Assembly (NCBI RefSeq): GCF_001905905.1
Contig: NZ_LIVT01000001.1
Span: 727,952 to 791,951, forward strand
DNA length: 64,000 nt
Direction: 5' to 3'
From: Streptomyces sp. CB02366
GTDB lineage: Bacteria > Actinomycetota > Actinomycetes > Streptomycetales > Streptomycetaceae
The notes below the pieces were generated by a model that ran no database searches, was not told the origin of the DNA, and saw only the letters and a list, made by a program, of their open reading frames with translations. Below are positions 9,832 to 19,364 of this stretch, in pieces. Position 1 is the stretch's first letter. Each line of letters begins with the position of its first letter. The position numbers were made by a program, and so were the translations under genes.

Positions 9832-10716
9832 TCAGGCGCCGAGGATCTCGCGCGCCAGCTTGGCGGTCTCGGTCGGCGTCTTGCCGACCTTGACGCCGGC
9901 GGCCTCCAGGGCCTCCTTCTTCGCCTGGGCGGTGCCCGAGGAGCCGGAGACGATGGCGCCGGCGTGGCCCATGGTCTTGCCCTCCGGGGCGGTGAAGCCC
10001 GCGACGTAGCCGACGACCGGCTTGGTGACGTTCGCCTTGATGAAGTCGGCGGCACGCTCCTCGGCGTCGCCGCCGATCTCGCCGATCATCACGATGAGGT
10101 CGGTCTCCGGGTCCGCCTCGAACGCCGCGAGGGCGTCGATGTGCGTGGTGCCGATGACCGGGTCGCCACCGATGCCGACGGCGGAGGAGAAGCCGATGTC
10201 ACGGAGCTCGTACATCATCTGGTAGGTCAGCGTGCCGGACTTGGACACGAGGCCGATGCGGCCGGGCTTGGTGATGTCGCCCGGGATGATGCCGGCGTTG
10301 GACTGGCCCGGGGTGATGAGACCGGGGCAGTTCGGGCCGATGATCCGCGTCTTGTTGCCCTTCTCCTTCGCGTACGCCCAGAAGGCGGCGGAGTCGTGGA
10401 CGGCGATGCCCTCGGTGATGACGACAGCGAGCGGGATCTCGGCGTCGATCGCCTCGACGACGGCGGCCTTGGAGAAGGCCGGCGGGACGAAGAGCACGGA
10501 CACGTTCGCGCCGGTCTTCTCCATCGCCTCCTTGACGGAGCCGAAGACCGGTACCTCGGTGCCGTCGAAGTCGACGGACGTACCGGCCTTGCGCGGGTTC
10601 ACGCCACCGACGATGTTGGTGCCGTCGCCCAGCATGAGCTTGGTGTGCTTCATGCCCGTGGCGCCGGTCATCCCCTGGACGATGACCTTGCTGTCCTTGG
10701 TGAGGAAGATAGCCAT
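9832..10716 (-). CDS. sucD: SucD, succinyl-CoA synthetase alpha subunit
   Basis: Catalytic alpha subunit of the TCA enzyme that couples succinyl-CoA hydrolysis to NTP formation. 294 residues: the CoA-binding Rossmann domain begins [21 protein letters not shown], with GGVNPRKAG and [14 protein letters not shown], and the ligase domain has [12 protein letters not shown] and [16 protein letters not shown]. The phosphorylated active-site His is in [17 protein letters not shown]. Starts 21 nt after the sucC stop, so the two form one transcript ending at the hairpin beyond sucD. Confidence 0.97.
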   Translation of the reverse strand: MAIFLTKDSKVIVQGMTGATGMKHTKLMLGDGTNIVGGVNPRKAGTSVDFDGTEVPVFGSVKEAMEKTGANVSVLFVPPAFSKAAVVEAIDAEIPLAVVITEGIAVHDSAAFWAYAKEKGNKTRIIGPNCPGLITPGQSNAGIIPGDITKPGRIGLVSKSGTLTYQMMYELRDIGFSSAVGIGGDPVIGTTHIDALAAFEADPETDLIVMIGEIGGDAEERAADFIKANVTKPVVGYVAGFTAPEGKTMGHAGAIVSGSSGTAQAKKEALEAAGVKVGKTPTETAKLAREILGA

Positions 10717-10737
10717 GGTGTTGGAGTCCCTCGTCCC

Positions 10738-11919
10738 TTACTTCGCAGCCGCGGCGAGCTCGGCGGCCTTGTCGGCCGCGCCGTCCATGGTGTCCACGCG
10801 CTGCACGAGCGGGTGGTTGGCGTCGGAGAGGATCTTGCGACCCAGCTCCGCGTTGTTGCCGTCGAGACGCACGACCAGCGGCTTCTCGACCTTCTCGCCC
10901 TTGGACTCCAGGAGCGCGAGCGCCTGCACGATGCCGTTGGCGACCTCGTCACAGGCGGTGATGCCGCCGAAGACGTTGACGAAGACGGACTTGACGTCCG
11001 GGTCGCCGAGGATGATCTCCAGGCCGTTCGCCATGACCTCGGCGGAGGCGCCGCCGCCGATGTCGAGGAAGTTGGCGGGCTTCACGCCGCCGTGGTTCTC
11101 ACCGGCGTACGCGACGACGTCCAGGGTCGACATGACCAGGCCGGCGCCGTTGCCGATGATGCCGACCTCGCCGTCGAGCTTGACGTAGTTGAGGTTCTTG
11201 GCCTTGGCGGCAGCCTCGAGCGGGTCGGCTGCGTCCTTGTCCTCGAGGGCCTCGTGGTCCGGCTGGCGGAAGTCGGCGTTCTCGTCGAGCGAGACCTTGC
11301 CGTCCAGGGCCAGGATGCGGCCGTCCTTGGTCTTCACCAGCGGGTTGACCTCGACGAGGAGGGCGTCCTCGGCGACGAAGGTCTCCCACAGGGTCACCAG
11401 GGCCTCGGCCACGCCCTCGGCCACGTCGGCCGGGAACTTCGCCTGGGCCACGATCTCGCGGGCCTTGGCGATGTCCACGCCGGAGTTGGAGTCGACCGGG
11501 ACCTTCGCGAGGGCCTCGGGGGTCTTCTCCGCGACCTCCTCGATGTCCATGCCGCCCTGCACCGAGGCCATGGCCAGGAAGGTGCGGTTGGTGCGGTCGA
11601 GGAGGTACGAGACGTAGTACTCCGCCTCGATCTCCGGGGACAGCTCGGCGATCATCACCTTGTGGACCGTGTGGCCCTTGATGTCCATGCCGAGGATGTC
11701 GGTCGCCCGGGCGACCGCCTCGTCGGGGTCGGCGGCCAGCTTGACGCCGCCGGCCTTGCCCCGGCCCCCGACCTTCACCTGTGCCTTGACGACAGACTTG
11801 CCGCCCAGCTTCTCGGTCGCCTCGCGGGCTGCCTCAGGCGTGTCGATGACTTCACCGGCCAGCACCGGTACACCGTGCTTGGCGAAGAGGTCCCTCGCCT
11901 GGTACTCGAACAGGTCCAC
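10738..11919 (-). CDS. sucC: SucC, succinyl-CoA synthetase beta subunit
   Basis: Nucleotide-binding beta subunit, partner of SucD. 393 residues with the ATP-grasp N-terminal domain ([20 protein letters not shown], then [18 protein letters not shown]), the [19 protein letters not shown] metal-binding segment, [16 protein letters not shown] and [14 protein letters not shown] in the C-terminal ligase domain. GTG start at 11919 with AAAGGGACGG upstream. A CRP-like site and promoter candidate lie 150-190 nt upstream, consistent with control by carbon state. Confidence 0.97.
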   Translation of the reverse strand: MDLFEYQARDLFAKHGVPVLAGEVIDTPEAAREATEKLGGKSVVKAQVKVGGRGKAGGVKLAADPDEAVARATDILGMDIKGHTVHKVMIAELSPEIEAEYYVSYLLDRTNRTFLAMASVQGGMDIEEVAEKTPEALAKVPVDSNSGVDIAKAREIVAQAKFPADVAEGVAEALVTLWETFVAEDALLVEVNPLVKTKDGRILALDGKVSLDENADFRQPDHEALEDKDAADPLEAAAKAKNLNYVKLDGEVGIIGNGAGLVMSTLDVVAYAGENHGGVKPANFLDIGGGASAEVMANGLEIILGDPDVKSVFVNVFGGITACDEVANGIVQALALLESKGEKVEKPLVVRLDGNNAELGRKILSDANHPLVQRVDTMDGAADKAAELAAAAK

Positions 11920-12070
11920 GCGCGTCCGTCCCTTTTAGTGGTATCGCGGTTCGTTCTTCTGCGTGGGCGTGCCGCGAAGGGCATCGTGACTGCTCTGTCA
12001 CCAGGAAGGCGCACACGGTGTCCGAGTACGCGGCATGTCCATCCGGCAGGTTATCCCCGCGCCCCGTGTG

Positions 12071-12112
12071 ACCCTAAATCGCAGATCCCACCTGAGCGGT
12101 GATAACGGTCAC
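12071..12112 (-). promoter_or_regulatory. Candidate sucCD promoter with CRP-like box
   Basis: On the minus strand, TGTGA-CCGTTA-TCACC (12098-12113 region) nearly matches the CRP core TGTGA-N6-TCACA; read on the plus strand, 12099-12112 is GTGATAACGGTCAC, which fits the GTG-N6-GNCAC pattern I recall for Streptomyces Crp. A -10 of Streptomyces type TAGRRT, TAGGGT, lies at 12076-12071, giving a start near 12064; the box centre is then about -41.5, the class II activator position. Inference from spacing only. Confidence 0.5.
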
Positions 12113-12176
12113 AGAGGGTGCCGGACGGACGCCCGGTGACGGGCGGAAACCGATCGGCTCCCCGCCCGGCCGCGCG

Positions 12177-12193
12177 GAGGCGTCGGACGCCTC
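12177..12193 (-). terminator. Short hairpin after the VWA gene
   Basis: GAGGCGTC (12177-12184) and GACGCCTC (12186-12193) form a compact perfect hairpin directly after the stop codon of the VWA gene, closing the three-gene operon before the sucC promoter region. Confidence 0.55.
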
Positions 12194-13492
12194 TCAGGGC
12201 GGGGGTTCCTTGTCCGGCACGGGCAGGGGCCGCTTCTCGATCGCGGCGGCCATGACGTCCGGGAAGAGGTCCGGCGTACAGGCGAAGGCGGGCGCGCCGA
12301 GTGCGCCGAGCGCCGCCGCGTGCTCGTGGTCGTAGGCGGGCGCGCCCTCGTCGGAGAGGGCCAGCAGCGTCACGAACTGCACGCCGGACGCCTTCATCGC
12401 GGCGACCCGTTTCAGCATCTCGCCGCGGATGCCTCCCTCGTGGAGATCGCTGATGAGGACGACGACGGTGTCGGCCGGCCGGGTGATCCTGGACTGGCAG
12501 TAGGCGAGCGCCCGGTTGATGTCGGTGCCGCCGCCGAGCCGGGCGCCGAACAGGACGTCGACCGGGTCGTCGAGCTGGTCCGTGAGGTCGACGACCGCCG
12601 TGTCGAAGACGACGAGCCGGGTGGAGAGGGTGCGCAGGGAGGCGAGCACCGCGCCGAAGACCGAGGCGTACACGACCGACGCGGCCATCGAGCCGGACTG
12701 GTCCACGCACAGGACGACGTCCTTCCTGACGGACCGGGCGGCGCGGCCGTGGCCGACGAGGCGTTCCGGTACGACCGTGCCCCTCGCCGGCGCCCCGTCC
12801 CGCCCCGGGAGCGTCAGGTAGTTCTTGAGGTTGGCCCGGACGGTGCGGTCCCAGTCGATGTCGCGGTGGCTCGGCCGGCTGGTCCGCGCCGAGCGGTCGA
12901 GGGCCCCGGACAGGGTGGCCCGGGTGCGGCTCTCCCACCGCTTCTCCAGGTCCTCGACGACCTTGCGGACGACGGCGCGGGCGGTCTCCCTGGTCGTGTC
13001 GGGCATCGCCTTGTGGAGGGAGAGCAGGGTGCCGACGAGGTGGACGTCCGGCTCGACCGCCTCCAGCATCTCCGGCTCCAGGAGCAGGGCCGCCAGGCCG
13101 AGCCGGTCGATCGCGTCGCGCTGCATCACCTGGACGACGGAGGCGGGGAAGTACGTCCGGATGTCGCCGAGCCAGCGGGCGACGGAGGGCGCCGAAGCGC
13201 CGAGGCCCGCCGAACGGCCGCCGGAGCCCCGGTCGCCCGGCTTCTTGCCCGCGCCCCCGCCGTACAGCGCGTTCAACGCGCCGTCCATCGCCGCGTCCCG
13301 GCCGGTGAGGGTGTGCCCCGTGCTCTCGTCGGCGTCCGCGCCGAGCACCATCCGCCAGCGCCGCAGCCGCTCCGCGTCGGGCGCGGGCGGGGCCTGGGCG
13401 GTGGTCGTCGGCCGGGTCGCGGTCGTCGGCCCATCCATGGTCTCCCCCGTCGGGTCGGTCGGGCCCGGGTGCGCCCGGGTGGTCGTCGTCAT
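12194..13492 (-). CDS. VWA (CoxE-like) protein of the MoxR/DUF5682 operon
   Basis: 432 residues. The N-terminal half (40-240) is helical with no recognised catalytic motif. The C-terminal von Willebrand A domain begins near 257 with a complete MIDAS: DVVLCVDQSGSMA (D264-x-S266-x-S268), the metal-binding Thr of GGGTDINRAL, and VVVLISDLHEGG. Such VWA proteins typically pair with MoxR ATPases, binding a partner through a metal bridged by an acidic residue. Its ATG overlaps the DUF5682 stop in an ATGA (13489-13492), so it is translationally coupled as the last gene of the operon. I recall E. coli yehP as a likely counterpart; not checked. Confidence 0.88.
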   Translation of the reverse strand: MTTTTRAHPGPTDPTGETMDGPTTATRPTTTAQAPPAPDAERLRRWRMVLGADADESTGHTLTGRDAAMDGALNALYGGGAGKKPGDRGSGGRSAGLGASAPSVARWLGDIRTYFPASVVQVMQRDAIDRLGLAALLLEPEMLEAVEPDVHLVGTLLSLHKAMPDTTRETARAVVRKVVEDLEKRWESRTRATLSGALDRSARTSRPSHRDIDWDRTVRANLKNYLTLPGRDGAPARGTVVPERLVGHGRAARSVRKDVVLCVDQSGSMAASVVYASVFGAVLASLRTLSTRLVVFDTAVVDLTDQLDDPVDVLFGARLGGGTDINRALAYCQSRITRPADTVVVLISDLHEGGIRGEMLKRVAAMKASGVQFVTLLALSDEGAPAYDHEHAAALGALGAPAFACTPDLFPDVMAAAIEKRPLPVPDKEPPP

Positions 13493-16014
13493 CCGGCCGC
13501 CTCCACGGGCTCGGGCGGGCGGCCGAGCAGCAGACGCAGCACCGGTTCCACCGCGTCGGCCCGGGCCCGGTCGAGACCGGGGCCGTAGCCGCCGGTCGGG
13601 CGGCCCGCCTCACCCCGCCGGGCGCCCTCGGGGAGGGGCCCGCGCCGGACCAGCTCGCCCAGGGTGCGCCGTACGCCCGGTTCGTACGCGGAGAACGTGC
13701 GGCGCAGCAGCGGCAGCACGTCGGTGAACCGGTCGGCGGGGACCGCGGCCAGCCAGGCGTCGACGAGGGCGAGCAGCCGCTCGTCGTGGACCAGCAGCAT
13801 GCCGCCGCCGGACGCCCCGCCGACGAACCCCTCGATCCAGGCGGCGGCGTCGGCGGGCGGGGCGCCGGGCGAGAGGGCCAGGCCCATCAGCCGGGCCGCC
13901 TCGTCCTCCGCCAGCCGCCCCTCGTCCAGGAGCAGCCGGGCGGCCCGGCCCCGGACGAGCCCGGCGACCGTGTCCCGGGCCGCCAGCTTGTGCAGGACGG
14001 CGTCCCAGCGCTCCCGCAGTCCCGCGGCGGGGTCCGCGCCGGCCCCGAGCAGCCCGATCGCTCCGTGCACGGCCTCCACCTGGCGGCGCAGCGTCTCGGC
14101 CCCGTCCGCGTCGAGGCCGGTGCAGGCGGGCGGCAGGCCGACGCAGACCCGCTCGGCGAGTCCGGCGGCGACCTCCGCGAGCGCCGCCGTGTCCGTGGAG
14201 CGCACGTCCCCGTACCGCAGGGAGCGGGCGAGGGCGGGCAGCGCGTCCGCGAGGTGGCCGACGTCGGCGTCGAGTGCGGCCCGGTCGGCGAGGGCCCTCA
14301 TCACCCCGGGCAGCGCGTCCGGCAGATCGGCCAGGAGGCAGTGCTCGGCGAGGGCGGTGACGTCGGCCAGGGTGGCCGCCGCCACCGCCCGGGACTCGGC
14401 CTTCGCGGTGGCGGCGGTGAGGACGGTGGTGCCCCACACCCCCGCCTCCGCGACCCGGACGGAGAGTTCCGGCTCCCAGCTCAGCCGCCAGCTCTCCCGG
14501 AAGGTGCCGGTGCCGCTCCGGCCCGCGACCGGCTCGCCCCAGTCGACGCCGAGGAGGCGCAGCCGGTGCAGGAGGCGGCTGCGGGCGGCGTCGGTGTCCT
14601 TGCGCAGGTCGAGGTCGAGCTCGCGTTCCGCCGCCTCCGGCTTGAGTCTCAGGGTGCGCCGGATGCGGGTCAGGTCCCGTTGCAGCGGGACGGCCGGGGC
14701 GGAGTCCGGCACCTCGCCGAGGGCCTCGCCGACGATCAGCCGGTCCTGGACGAGGGCGAGGGGGACGTCGGACCCCTCGCACATGACGGCCCGCACGGCG
14801 TCGGTCGTCTCTCCCAGGCCGGCCACCGGCCGCCCGCGGAGGGCGGCCAGGGTCTCCGCGAGCCGGACCGCCTCGATGACGTGGGCGGTGGAGACGGACC
14901 GGTCCTCCTCGCGCAGCAGCCCGGCGACCTTGGTCATCCAGCGCTCGACGGGCCGGTCGGGGGCGGCGAACAGGTGCCCGTACCAGCCGGGGGCGTCGAT
15001 CCCGGCCCCGTAACCGCTGTGCCGGGCGAGGCGGCGGTGGGTCCACGGCACCCAGGTCAGCTCCGTCCTGACCTTCGGCAGCCCCTTCAGCAGGGCGCGG
15101 TCGGCGGCGAGGGTGGTCCGCGCGGCGAGGGCGGGCACGTGCCAGGCGCCGCAGACGACGGCGACGGCGTCCCCGAACTCCTTGCGGGCGGTGCGCAGTT
15201 GGATCCGCATGTACGCCTCGCGCACCGCGTCCCGGGGCTGCCCGCCGTCGCCGTAGGCCTCGCGGAGGGCGCTCATGGCCTCCGCCAGCGCGGCGAACGG
15301 GGCGAGCGCGCCGCCCCCGCCTTCCGTCTCCCCGTCGCGACCGGCGCCGGAGCCGGCCGCCGGGGACCGGTGTTCGACGACGTCCTCCCACCAGCGTTCG
15401 GGGTCGTCGTATCCGGCGGTCTCGGCGAGCACCCGGATCGGGTCCACGACCGGCGTGGCCTCGTCGTCCTCGGGCCGCTCCCCCGGCGGCCGGACCTCCT
15501 CGGCTCCGGGCGCGGGGGCCTTGAGCGCGAGGGTGTTCGCGGCGGGCAGGTCGATGAACCGGACCGGGACGCCGTGGTCGAGGGCCCAGCCGATGGCCGC
15601 CCACTCGGGTGAGAACGCGGCCATCGGCCAGAAGGAGGCCAGACCCGGGTCGTCCACGGCGTGCGCCAGGAGGGCGACCGGCGGGCGCATCGCCGGATCG
15701 GCGGCCAGGGGCAGCAGCGCGTCGCCCTCGGGCGGCCCCTCGACGAGGACGGCGGCCGGCCGGGCCGCGGCGAGGGCGGCGAGGACCGCACGGGCCGAGC
15801 CGGGGCCGTGGTGCCGCACGCCCAGGAGCCACGGTCCGGTGGGCGCGCCGGGCTCCGGGCGGGGCGCGCCGGTCGCCGCGGTGGCCGTGGCCGTACCGGC
15901 GGGGACGGCGGGCGCCGGGGGGCCCGGCCCGTCCGCCGCGGACACGGCGGACGCGGCAGAGGCAGCAGAGGCGGCAGAGGCAGCAGAGGCCGCCGTGCCG
16001 GCGGGGAGGGTCAT
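13489..16014 (-). CDS. DUF5682 family protein, possible TraB/ChaN-like domain
   Basis: 841 residues, no assigned function. Residues 8-24 are an Ala-Ser repeat and 25-60 are Pro/Ala-rich. From about 60 there are well-conserved-looking blocks: LLGVRHHGPGSAR (H68, H69), VLVEGPPEGDALLPL (E92), FSPEWAAIGWALDHGVPVRFIDLP, YMRIQLRTARKEFG and VVCGAWHVPAL (H292). The pattern of early GxxHH, VEGP and late GAxH is reminiscent of TraB/TIKI/ChaN-type metal enzymes, an inference not a match. The remaining ~500 residues are helical, with LKPEAAERELDLDLRKDTDAA and repeats of Leu/Ala helices. ATG 16014 overlaps the MoxR stop by ATGA, and its own stop overlaps the VWA start. Confidence 0.85.
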   Translation of the reverse strand: MTLPAGTAASAASAASAASAASAVSAADGPGPPAPAVPAGTATATAATGAPRPEPGAPTGPWLLGVRHHGPGSARAVLAALAAARPAAVLVEGPPEGDALLPLAADPAMRPPVALLAHAVDDPGLASFWPMAAFSPEWAAIGWALDHGVPVRFIDLPAANTLALKAPAPGAEEVRPPGERPEDDEATPVVDPIRVLAETAGYDDPERWWEDVVEHRSPAAGSGAGRDGETEGGGGALAPFAALAEAMSALREAYGDGGQPRDAVREAYMRIQLRTARKEFGDAVAVVCGAWHVPALAARTTLAADRALLKGLPKVRTELTWVPWTHRRLARHSGYGAGIDAPGWYGHLFAAPDRPVERWMTKVAGLLREEDRSVSTAHVIEAVRLAETLAALRGRPVAGLGETTDAVRAVMCEGSDVPLALVQDRLIVGEALGEVPDSAPAVPLQRDLTRIRRTLRLKPEAAERELDLDLRKDTDAARSRLLHRLRLLGVDWGEPVAGRSGTGTFRESWRLSWEPELSVRVAEAGVWGTTVLTAATAKAESRAVAAATLADVTALAEHCLLADLPDALPGVMRALADRAALDADVGHLADALPALARSLRYGDVRSTDTAALAEVAAGLAERVCVGLPPACTGLDADGAETLRRQVEAVHGAIGLLGAGADPAAGLRERWDAVLHKLAARDTVAGLVRGRAARLLLDEGRLAEDEAARLMGLALSPGAPPADAAAWIEGFVGGASGGGMLLVHDERLLALVDAWLAAVPADRFTDVLPLLRRTFSAYEPGVRRTLGELVRRGPLPEGARRGEAGRPTGGYGPGLDRARADAVEPVLRLLLGRPPEPVEAAG

Positions 16015-17198
16015 GCGGACACCTCGCGGCAGGCGCGGTAGAAGTCCTTCCAGCCGTCCCGCTCGCGGACCACGGTCTCCAGGTACTCCTGCCAGACCAC
16101 CCGGTCCGCCGCGGGATCCCGGACGACCGCGCCGAGGATGCCGGCCGCGACGTCGCCGGGGCGCAGCACTCCGTCCCCGAAGTGGGCGGCGAGCGCGAGG
16201 CCGTTGGTGACGACGGAGATCGCCTCGGCGGTGGAGAGCGTGCCGGAGGGGGACTTGAGCTTGGTGCGCCCGTCGGTGCTCACCCCGTCGCGCAGCTCGC
16301 GGAAGACCGTCACCACACGGCGGATCTCGGCCAGGCCCTCCGGCGCGGCCGGGAGGTCGAGCGCACGGCCGATCTGGTCGACGCGCCGGGACACGATGTC
16401 GACCTCCTCGTCCGGGGTCGCGGGCAGCGGCAGCACGACGGTGTTGAACCGGCGGCGCAGCGCGCTGGACAGCTCGTTGACGCCCCGGTCCCGGTCGTTG
16501 GCCGTGGCGATGAGGTTGAACCCCCGGACGGCCTGCACCTCCTGGCCCAGCTCGGGAACGGGGAGCGTCTTCTCGGACAGGATCGTGATGAGCGCGTCCT
16601 GCACGTCGGCGGGGATCCGGGTCAGCTCCTCGACCCGGGCCGTCATGCCCTCGGACATGGCCCGCATCAGGGGGCTGGGCACCAGGGCGTCGCGGCTGGG
16701 GCCGTGGGCGAGGAGCTGTGCGTAGTTCCACCCGTAGCGGACGGCTTCCTCCGGTGTCCCGGCGGTCCCCTGCACGAGCAGCGTCGAGTCGCCGCTGACG
16801 GCGGCGGCCAGGTGCTCGGACACCCAGGTCTTGGCCGTGCCGGGGACGCCGAGCAGGAGCAGCGCGCGGTCGGTGGCGAGAGTGGTCACGGCCACCTCGA
16901 TCAGGCGGCGCGGGCCCACGTACTTGGGGGTGATCACCGTCCCGTCCGGCAGGACCCCGCCCCGCAGGTAGGTGGCGACGGCCCAGGGCGACATCCGCCA
17001 ACGGGCGGGCCTGGGGCGGTCGTCGGCCGCCGCGAGCGCCGCGAGCTCGTCGGCGAACGCGTCCTCGGCGTGCGGGCGCAGCGCCTCCGCCCCGGCGGCG
17101 GCTCCGGTGGCCGGGGCGCTCGGCGTGGTCGGGGTGGCCGGGGCGCTCGGTGTGGTCGAGGCGCTCGGCGTGGCCGGAGTGGTTGCGGACACGGTCAT
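16011..17198 (-). CDS. MoxR-type AAA+ ATPase
   Basis: 395 residues. Residues 1-35 are a Thr/Pro/Ala-rich tail. The AAA+ core has Walker A GVPGTAKT (117-124), an unusual Walker B region TARVEELTRIPADVQDALI (188-206), sensor 1 in LIATANDRDRG (229-238) and an arginine-finger patch ALRRRF (246-251). The pre-core segment ends in PKYVGPRRLIEVAVTTLATD. MoxR ATPases act as chaperones that load or activate VWA partners; here the partner is encoded two genes down. GGAGGGGGA is a strong ribosome site before ATG 17198. First gene of the three-gene operon; ends by ATGA overlap with DUF5682. E. coli yehL is the likely equivalent. Confidence 0.93.
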   Translation of the reverse strand: MTVSATTPATPSASTTPSAPATPTTPSAPATGAAAGAEALRPHAEDAFADELAALAAADDRPRPARWRMSPWAVATYLRGGVLPDGTVITPKYVGPRRLIEVAVTTLATDRALLLLGVPGTAKTWVSEHLAAAVSGDSTLLVQGTAGTPEEAVRYGWNYAQLLAHGPSRDALVPSPLMRAMSEGMTARVEELTRIPADVQDALITILSEKTLPVPELGQEVQAVRGFNLIATANDRDRGVNELSSALRRRFNTVVLPLPATPDEEVDIVSRRVDQIGRALDLPAAPEGLAEIRRVVTVFRELRDGVSTDGRTKLKSPSGTLSTAEAISVVTNGLALAAHFGDGVLRPGDVAAGILGAVVRDPAADRVVWQEYLETVVRERDGWKDFYRACREVSA

Positions 17199-17258
17199 GG
17201 ATCCCCCTCCAGATCGGTCGATCCGATGTGGTTCCCACCGTGCACCATGACACTGACA

Positions 17259-17287
17259 ACGGGCCCCGACCGCAGGTCGGAGCCCGT
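17259..17287 (-). terminator. Hairpin after the MmpS-like lipoprotein gene
   Basis: ACGGGC-C-CCGACC (17259-17271) pairs with GGTCGG-A-GCCCGT (17275-17287), one internal mismatch and a 3-nt loop. It sits between the lipoprotein stop and the MoxR start, suggesting separate transcripts. Confidence 0.6.
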
Positions 17288-17375
17288 TCGCGCCTGTGGG
17301 GGCCGCCCCGCGCGATCCGGTCGGGCCGGTCGCCGTGCGGGAGCCGGCCGACCGGCCGGGGCCGGTCCGCCGGGG

Positions 17376-17801
17376 TCAGCCCACGATCGGCGACACGGCG
17401 ATGCAGCCGCCCGCCGACAGCATGCCGTCCCCCTTCGCCTCCTTGATCACCTTGCCCTTGTAGGTGATGGTGCACGCGACGTCCGTCCCGTCCACGTCCA
17501 CGGCGATCGGCATGACGGCGGGCGGCATGATGCCGCGCAGCTCGACGGTCTTCTTCCACGGCAGGGCCGGCGACTTGACGGTCTCCAGCTCGGGCTCCAT
17601 GGCCTTGCCGCCGCCCCCGTGGTACGAGATCTCGTCGACGCTCGTGCCGGTGACCTCGTACGTGACCTCGTAGGTCTCGTCCACGGTCTCGTCGACCGCC
17701 TTGTTCACCGCCTTGTCCACCGACTCGGCCGAACAGGCGCCGAGTCCGAGCACGAGGACGGAGACCGCGAGGGCGCGGGTGACACGGGTGGTGCGATTCA
17801 T
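17376..17801 (-). CDS. MmpS-like lipoprotein
   Basis: 141 residues with a lipoprotein signal: Arg-rich start, hydrophobic ALAVSVLVLGLGAC and a lipobox LGAC with Cys23 as the lipidated residue. A short Asp/Val repeat (VDKAVNKAVDETVDETYEV) links to a ~90-residue domain reading TYEVTGTSVDEISYHGGGG, LPWKKTVEL, ACTITYKGKVIKEAKG and a final GGCIAV. This is like the beta-sandwich fold of MmpS transport accessory proteins, with the two Cys positioned for a disulfide. No MmpL transporter is nearby. It sits between the MoxR and SWIM genes but a terminator separates it from MoxR. Confidence 0.75.
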   Translation of the reverse strand: MNRTTRVTRALAVSVLVLGLGACSAESVDKAVNKAVDETVDETYEVTYEVTGTSVDEISYHGGGGKAMEPELETVKSPALPWKKTVELRGIMPPAVMPIAVDVDGTDVACTITYKGKVIKEAKGDGMLSAGGCIAVSPIVG

Positions 17802-17951
17802 CTGGGATCCCCCCTGGATCGGTCCGCCCGGATCCGTTCCGTAGGCGGAGACCGCAGAGAAACGCAGAGGGGGAGCGAAGTCAAATCCTCCTCGGGGAAC
17901 GCCTTCGCAGGTCGGAGGGGATTGTCAGTGCCGCCCCCTACCGTCGGGGAC

Positions 17952-19364
17952 ATGCAGCTATCTCACGGGGGAGAGTCCTCGTCCACCGGCGGACCGGGGG
18001 CGTGCTGGTCGGTGGAGCGGGTGCTGGCCCTGGCTCCCGACGCGGCATCGCGCGCGGCGGGTACGCGGCTCGGTGCGGCCGGTCCGTGGTCCGGCACGGG
18101 GTGCGACGGAGCGGGGGCGGTGTGGGGTCTGTGCAAGGGCAGCGGGAGCACGCCGTATCGGACGGTGGTCGACCTCACCGGCCCGGCGTACCACTGCACG
18201 TGTCCCAGCCGGAAGTTCCCGTGCAAGCACGCGCTGGGGCTGTTGCTGCTGCGGGCGGCGGACGAGGCCGTGTTCCCGCCGGGGGAGCCGGTCGGCTGGG
18301 CGGCGGCGTGGGTCGAGGGCCGACGCGTACGTGCGGCGGAGAAGGGCGGGCCCTCGGAGGGGGGCGGCGGCGCACGGGGGCCGGCCGACCCGGCCGCCGC
18401 CAGGAAGCGGGCGGAGCGCCGTGCCGAACGCGTCACGGGCGGGGCCGAGGAGTTGGAGCAGCGCCTGGCCGATCTGCTGCGCGGCGGGCTCGCCGCGACC
18501 GAACGCTCGGGTTACGGCCTGTGGGAGGAGACCGCCGCCCGCATGGTCGACGCCCAGGCGCCCGGCCTCGCCGCCCGGGCACGGGAGTCGGGAGCGGTCA
18601 CCGGGTCCGGCCCCGGCTGGCCGGTCCGGCTGCTGGAGGAGTGCGGACTGCTCCACCTGCTGGCCAGGGCCTGGCTCGGCCGGGAGCGGTTGCCGAAGCC
18701 GCTGGCCGCGACCGTGCGGACGCGCGTGGGGCTGCCCGTGACCGCCGAAGGGCCCCCGGTCCGGGACCACTGGACGGTCCTCGCGCAGTACGACGTCCCG
18801 GACGGCAGGATCGTCACGCGGCGGATCTGGCTGTACGGGCGGGAGTCGGGCCGCACCGCCCTGCTGCTCTCGTTCGGCGCGGCGGGGCGGTCCCCGGCGC
18901 AGGCGCTCCCGGTGGGCACGGCGATCGACGCCGAACTGACGCCGTATCCGGGCGGCGCGCAGCCCCGCGCGGAGTGGGGCCAGGAGTTCGGTGCGGTGGC
19001 CCCGGCCGGTCCCCCGCCGGGGATCGCCGCGGCGGACGCCCCCGCGGTCTACGGGAACGCCCTGCGGGAGGACCCCTGGCTGGACGCCTGCCCGGTCACC
19101 CTGCGCGACGTCATACCCGTGCCGTCCAAGGACGGCTGGCAGGTGGCGGACGCGCGGGCCGGGACAGCGCTGCCGATCGCCCCGGCGGCGTTGTCCCGGC
19201 CGGGGCTGTGGAAGCTCGTCGCGCTGTCCGGCGGTGGGCCGGTCACGGTGTTCGGCGAGATCGGCCACCGGGGCTTCGACCCGTTCGCGGCCTGGGGCCC
19301 GGACGAGCCGGAGGAGGGAAGGAGCACGCCCGCCCCGGCCGGTCCGGTCGTCCGCCTGGTCTGA
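17952..19364 (+). CDS. SWIM zinc-finger protein
   Basis: 470 residues. The N-terminal region carries a SWIM motif HCTCPSRKFPCKHALG with ligands C82, C84, C91 and H93, the form CxC-x6-CxH; SWIM fingers bind DNA or proteins. After the finger comes GLLLLRAADEAVF, a charged linker and a helical region (AEELEQRLADLLRGGLAATE) and a C-terminal part with beta-rich character (ARAGTALPIAPAAL, GPVTVFGEIGHRGFDPFAAW). ATG 17952 with CGGGGA ahead; the frame is open far upstream but antisense to MoxR. Followed by DUF5691. Resembles the E. coli YehQ type; part of the putative MoxR/VWA module. Confidence 0.88.
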   Translation: MQLSHGGESSSTGGPGACWSVERVLALAPDAASRAAGTRLGAAGPWSGTGCDGAGAVWGLCKGSGSTPYRTVVDLTGPAYHCTCPSRKFPCKHALGLLLLRAADEAVFPPGEPVGWAAAWVEGRRVRAAEKGGPSEGGGGARGPADPAAARKRAERRAERVTGGAEELEQRLADLLRGGLAATERSGYGLWEETAARMVDAQAPGLAARARESGAVTGSGPGWPVRLLEECGLLHLLARAWLGRERLPKPLAATVRTRVGLPVTAEGPPVRDHWTVLAQYDVPDGRIVTRRIWLYGRESGRTALLLSFGAAGRSPAQALPVGTAIDAELTPYPGGAQPRAEWGQEFGAVAPAGPPPGIAAADAPAVYGNALREDPWLDACPVTLRDVIPVPSKDGWQVADARAGTALPIAPAALSRPGLWKLVALSGGGPVTVFGEIGHRGFDPFAAWGPDEPEEGRSTPAPAGPVVRLV

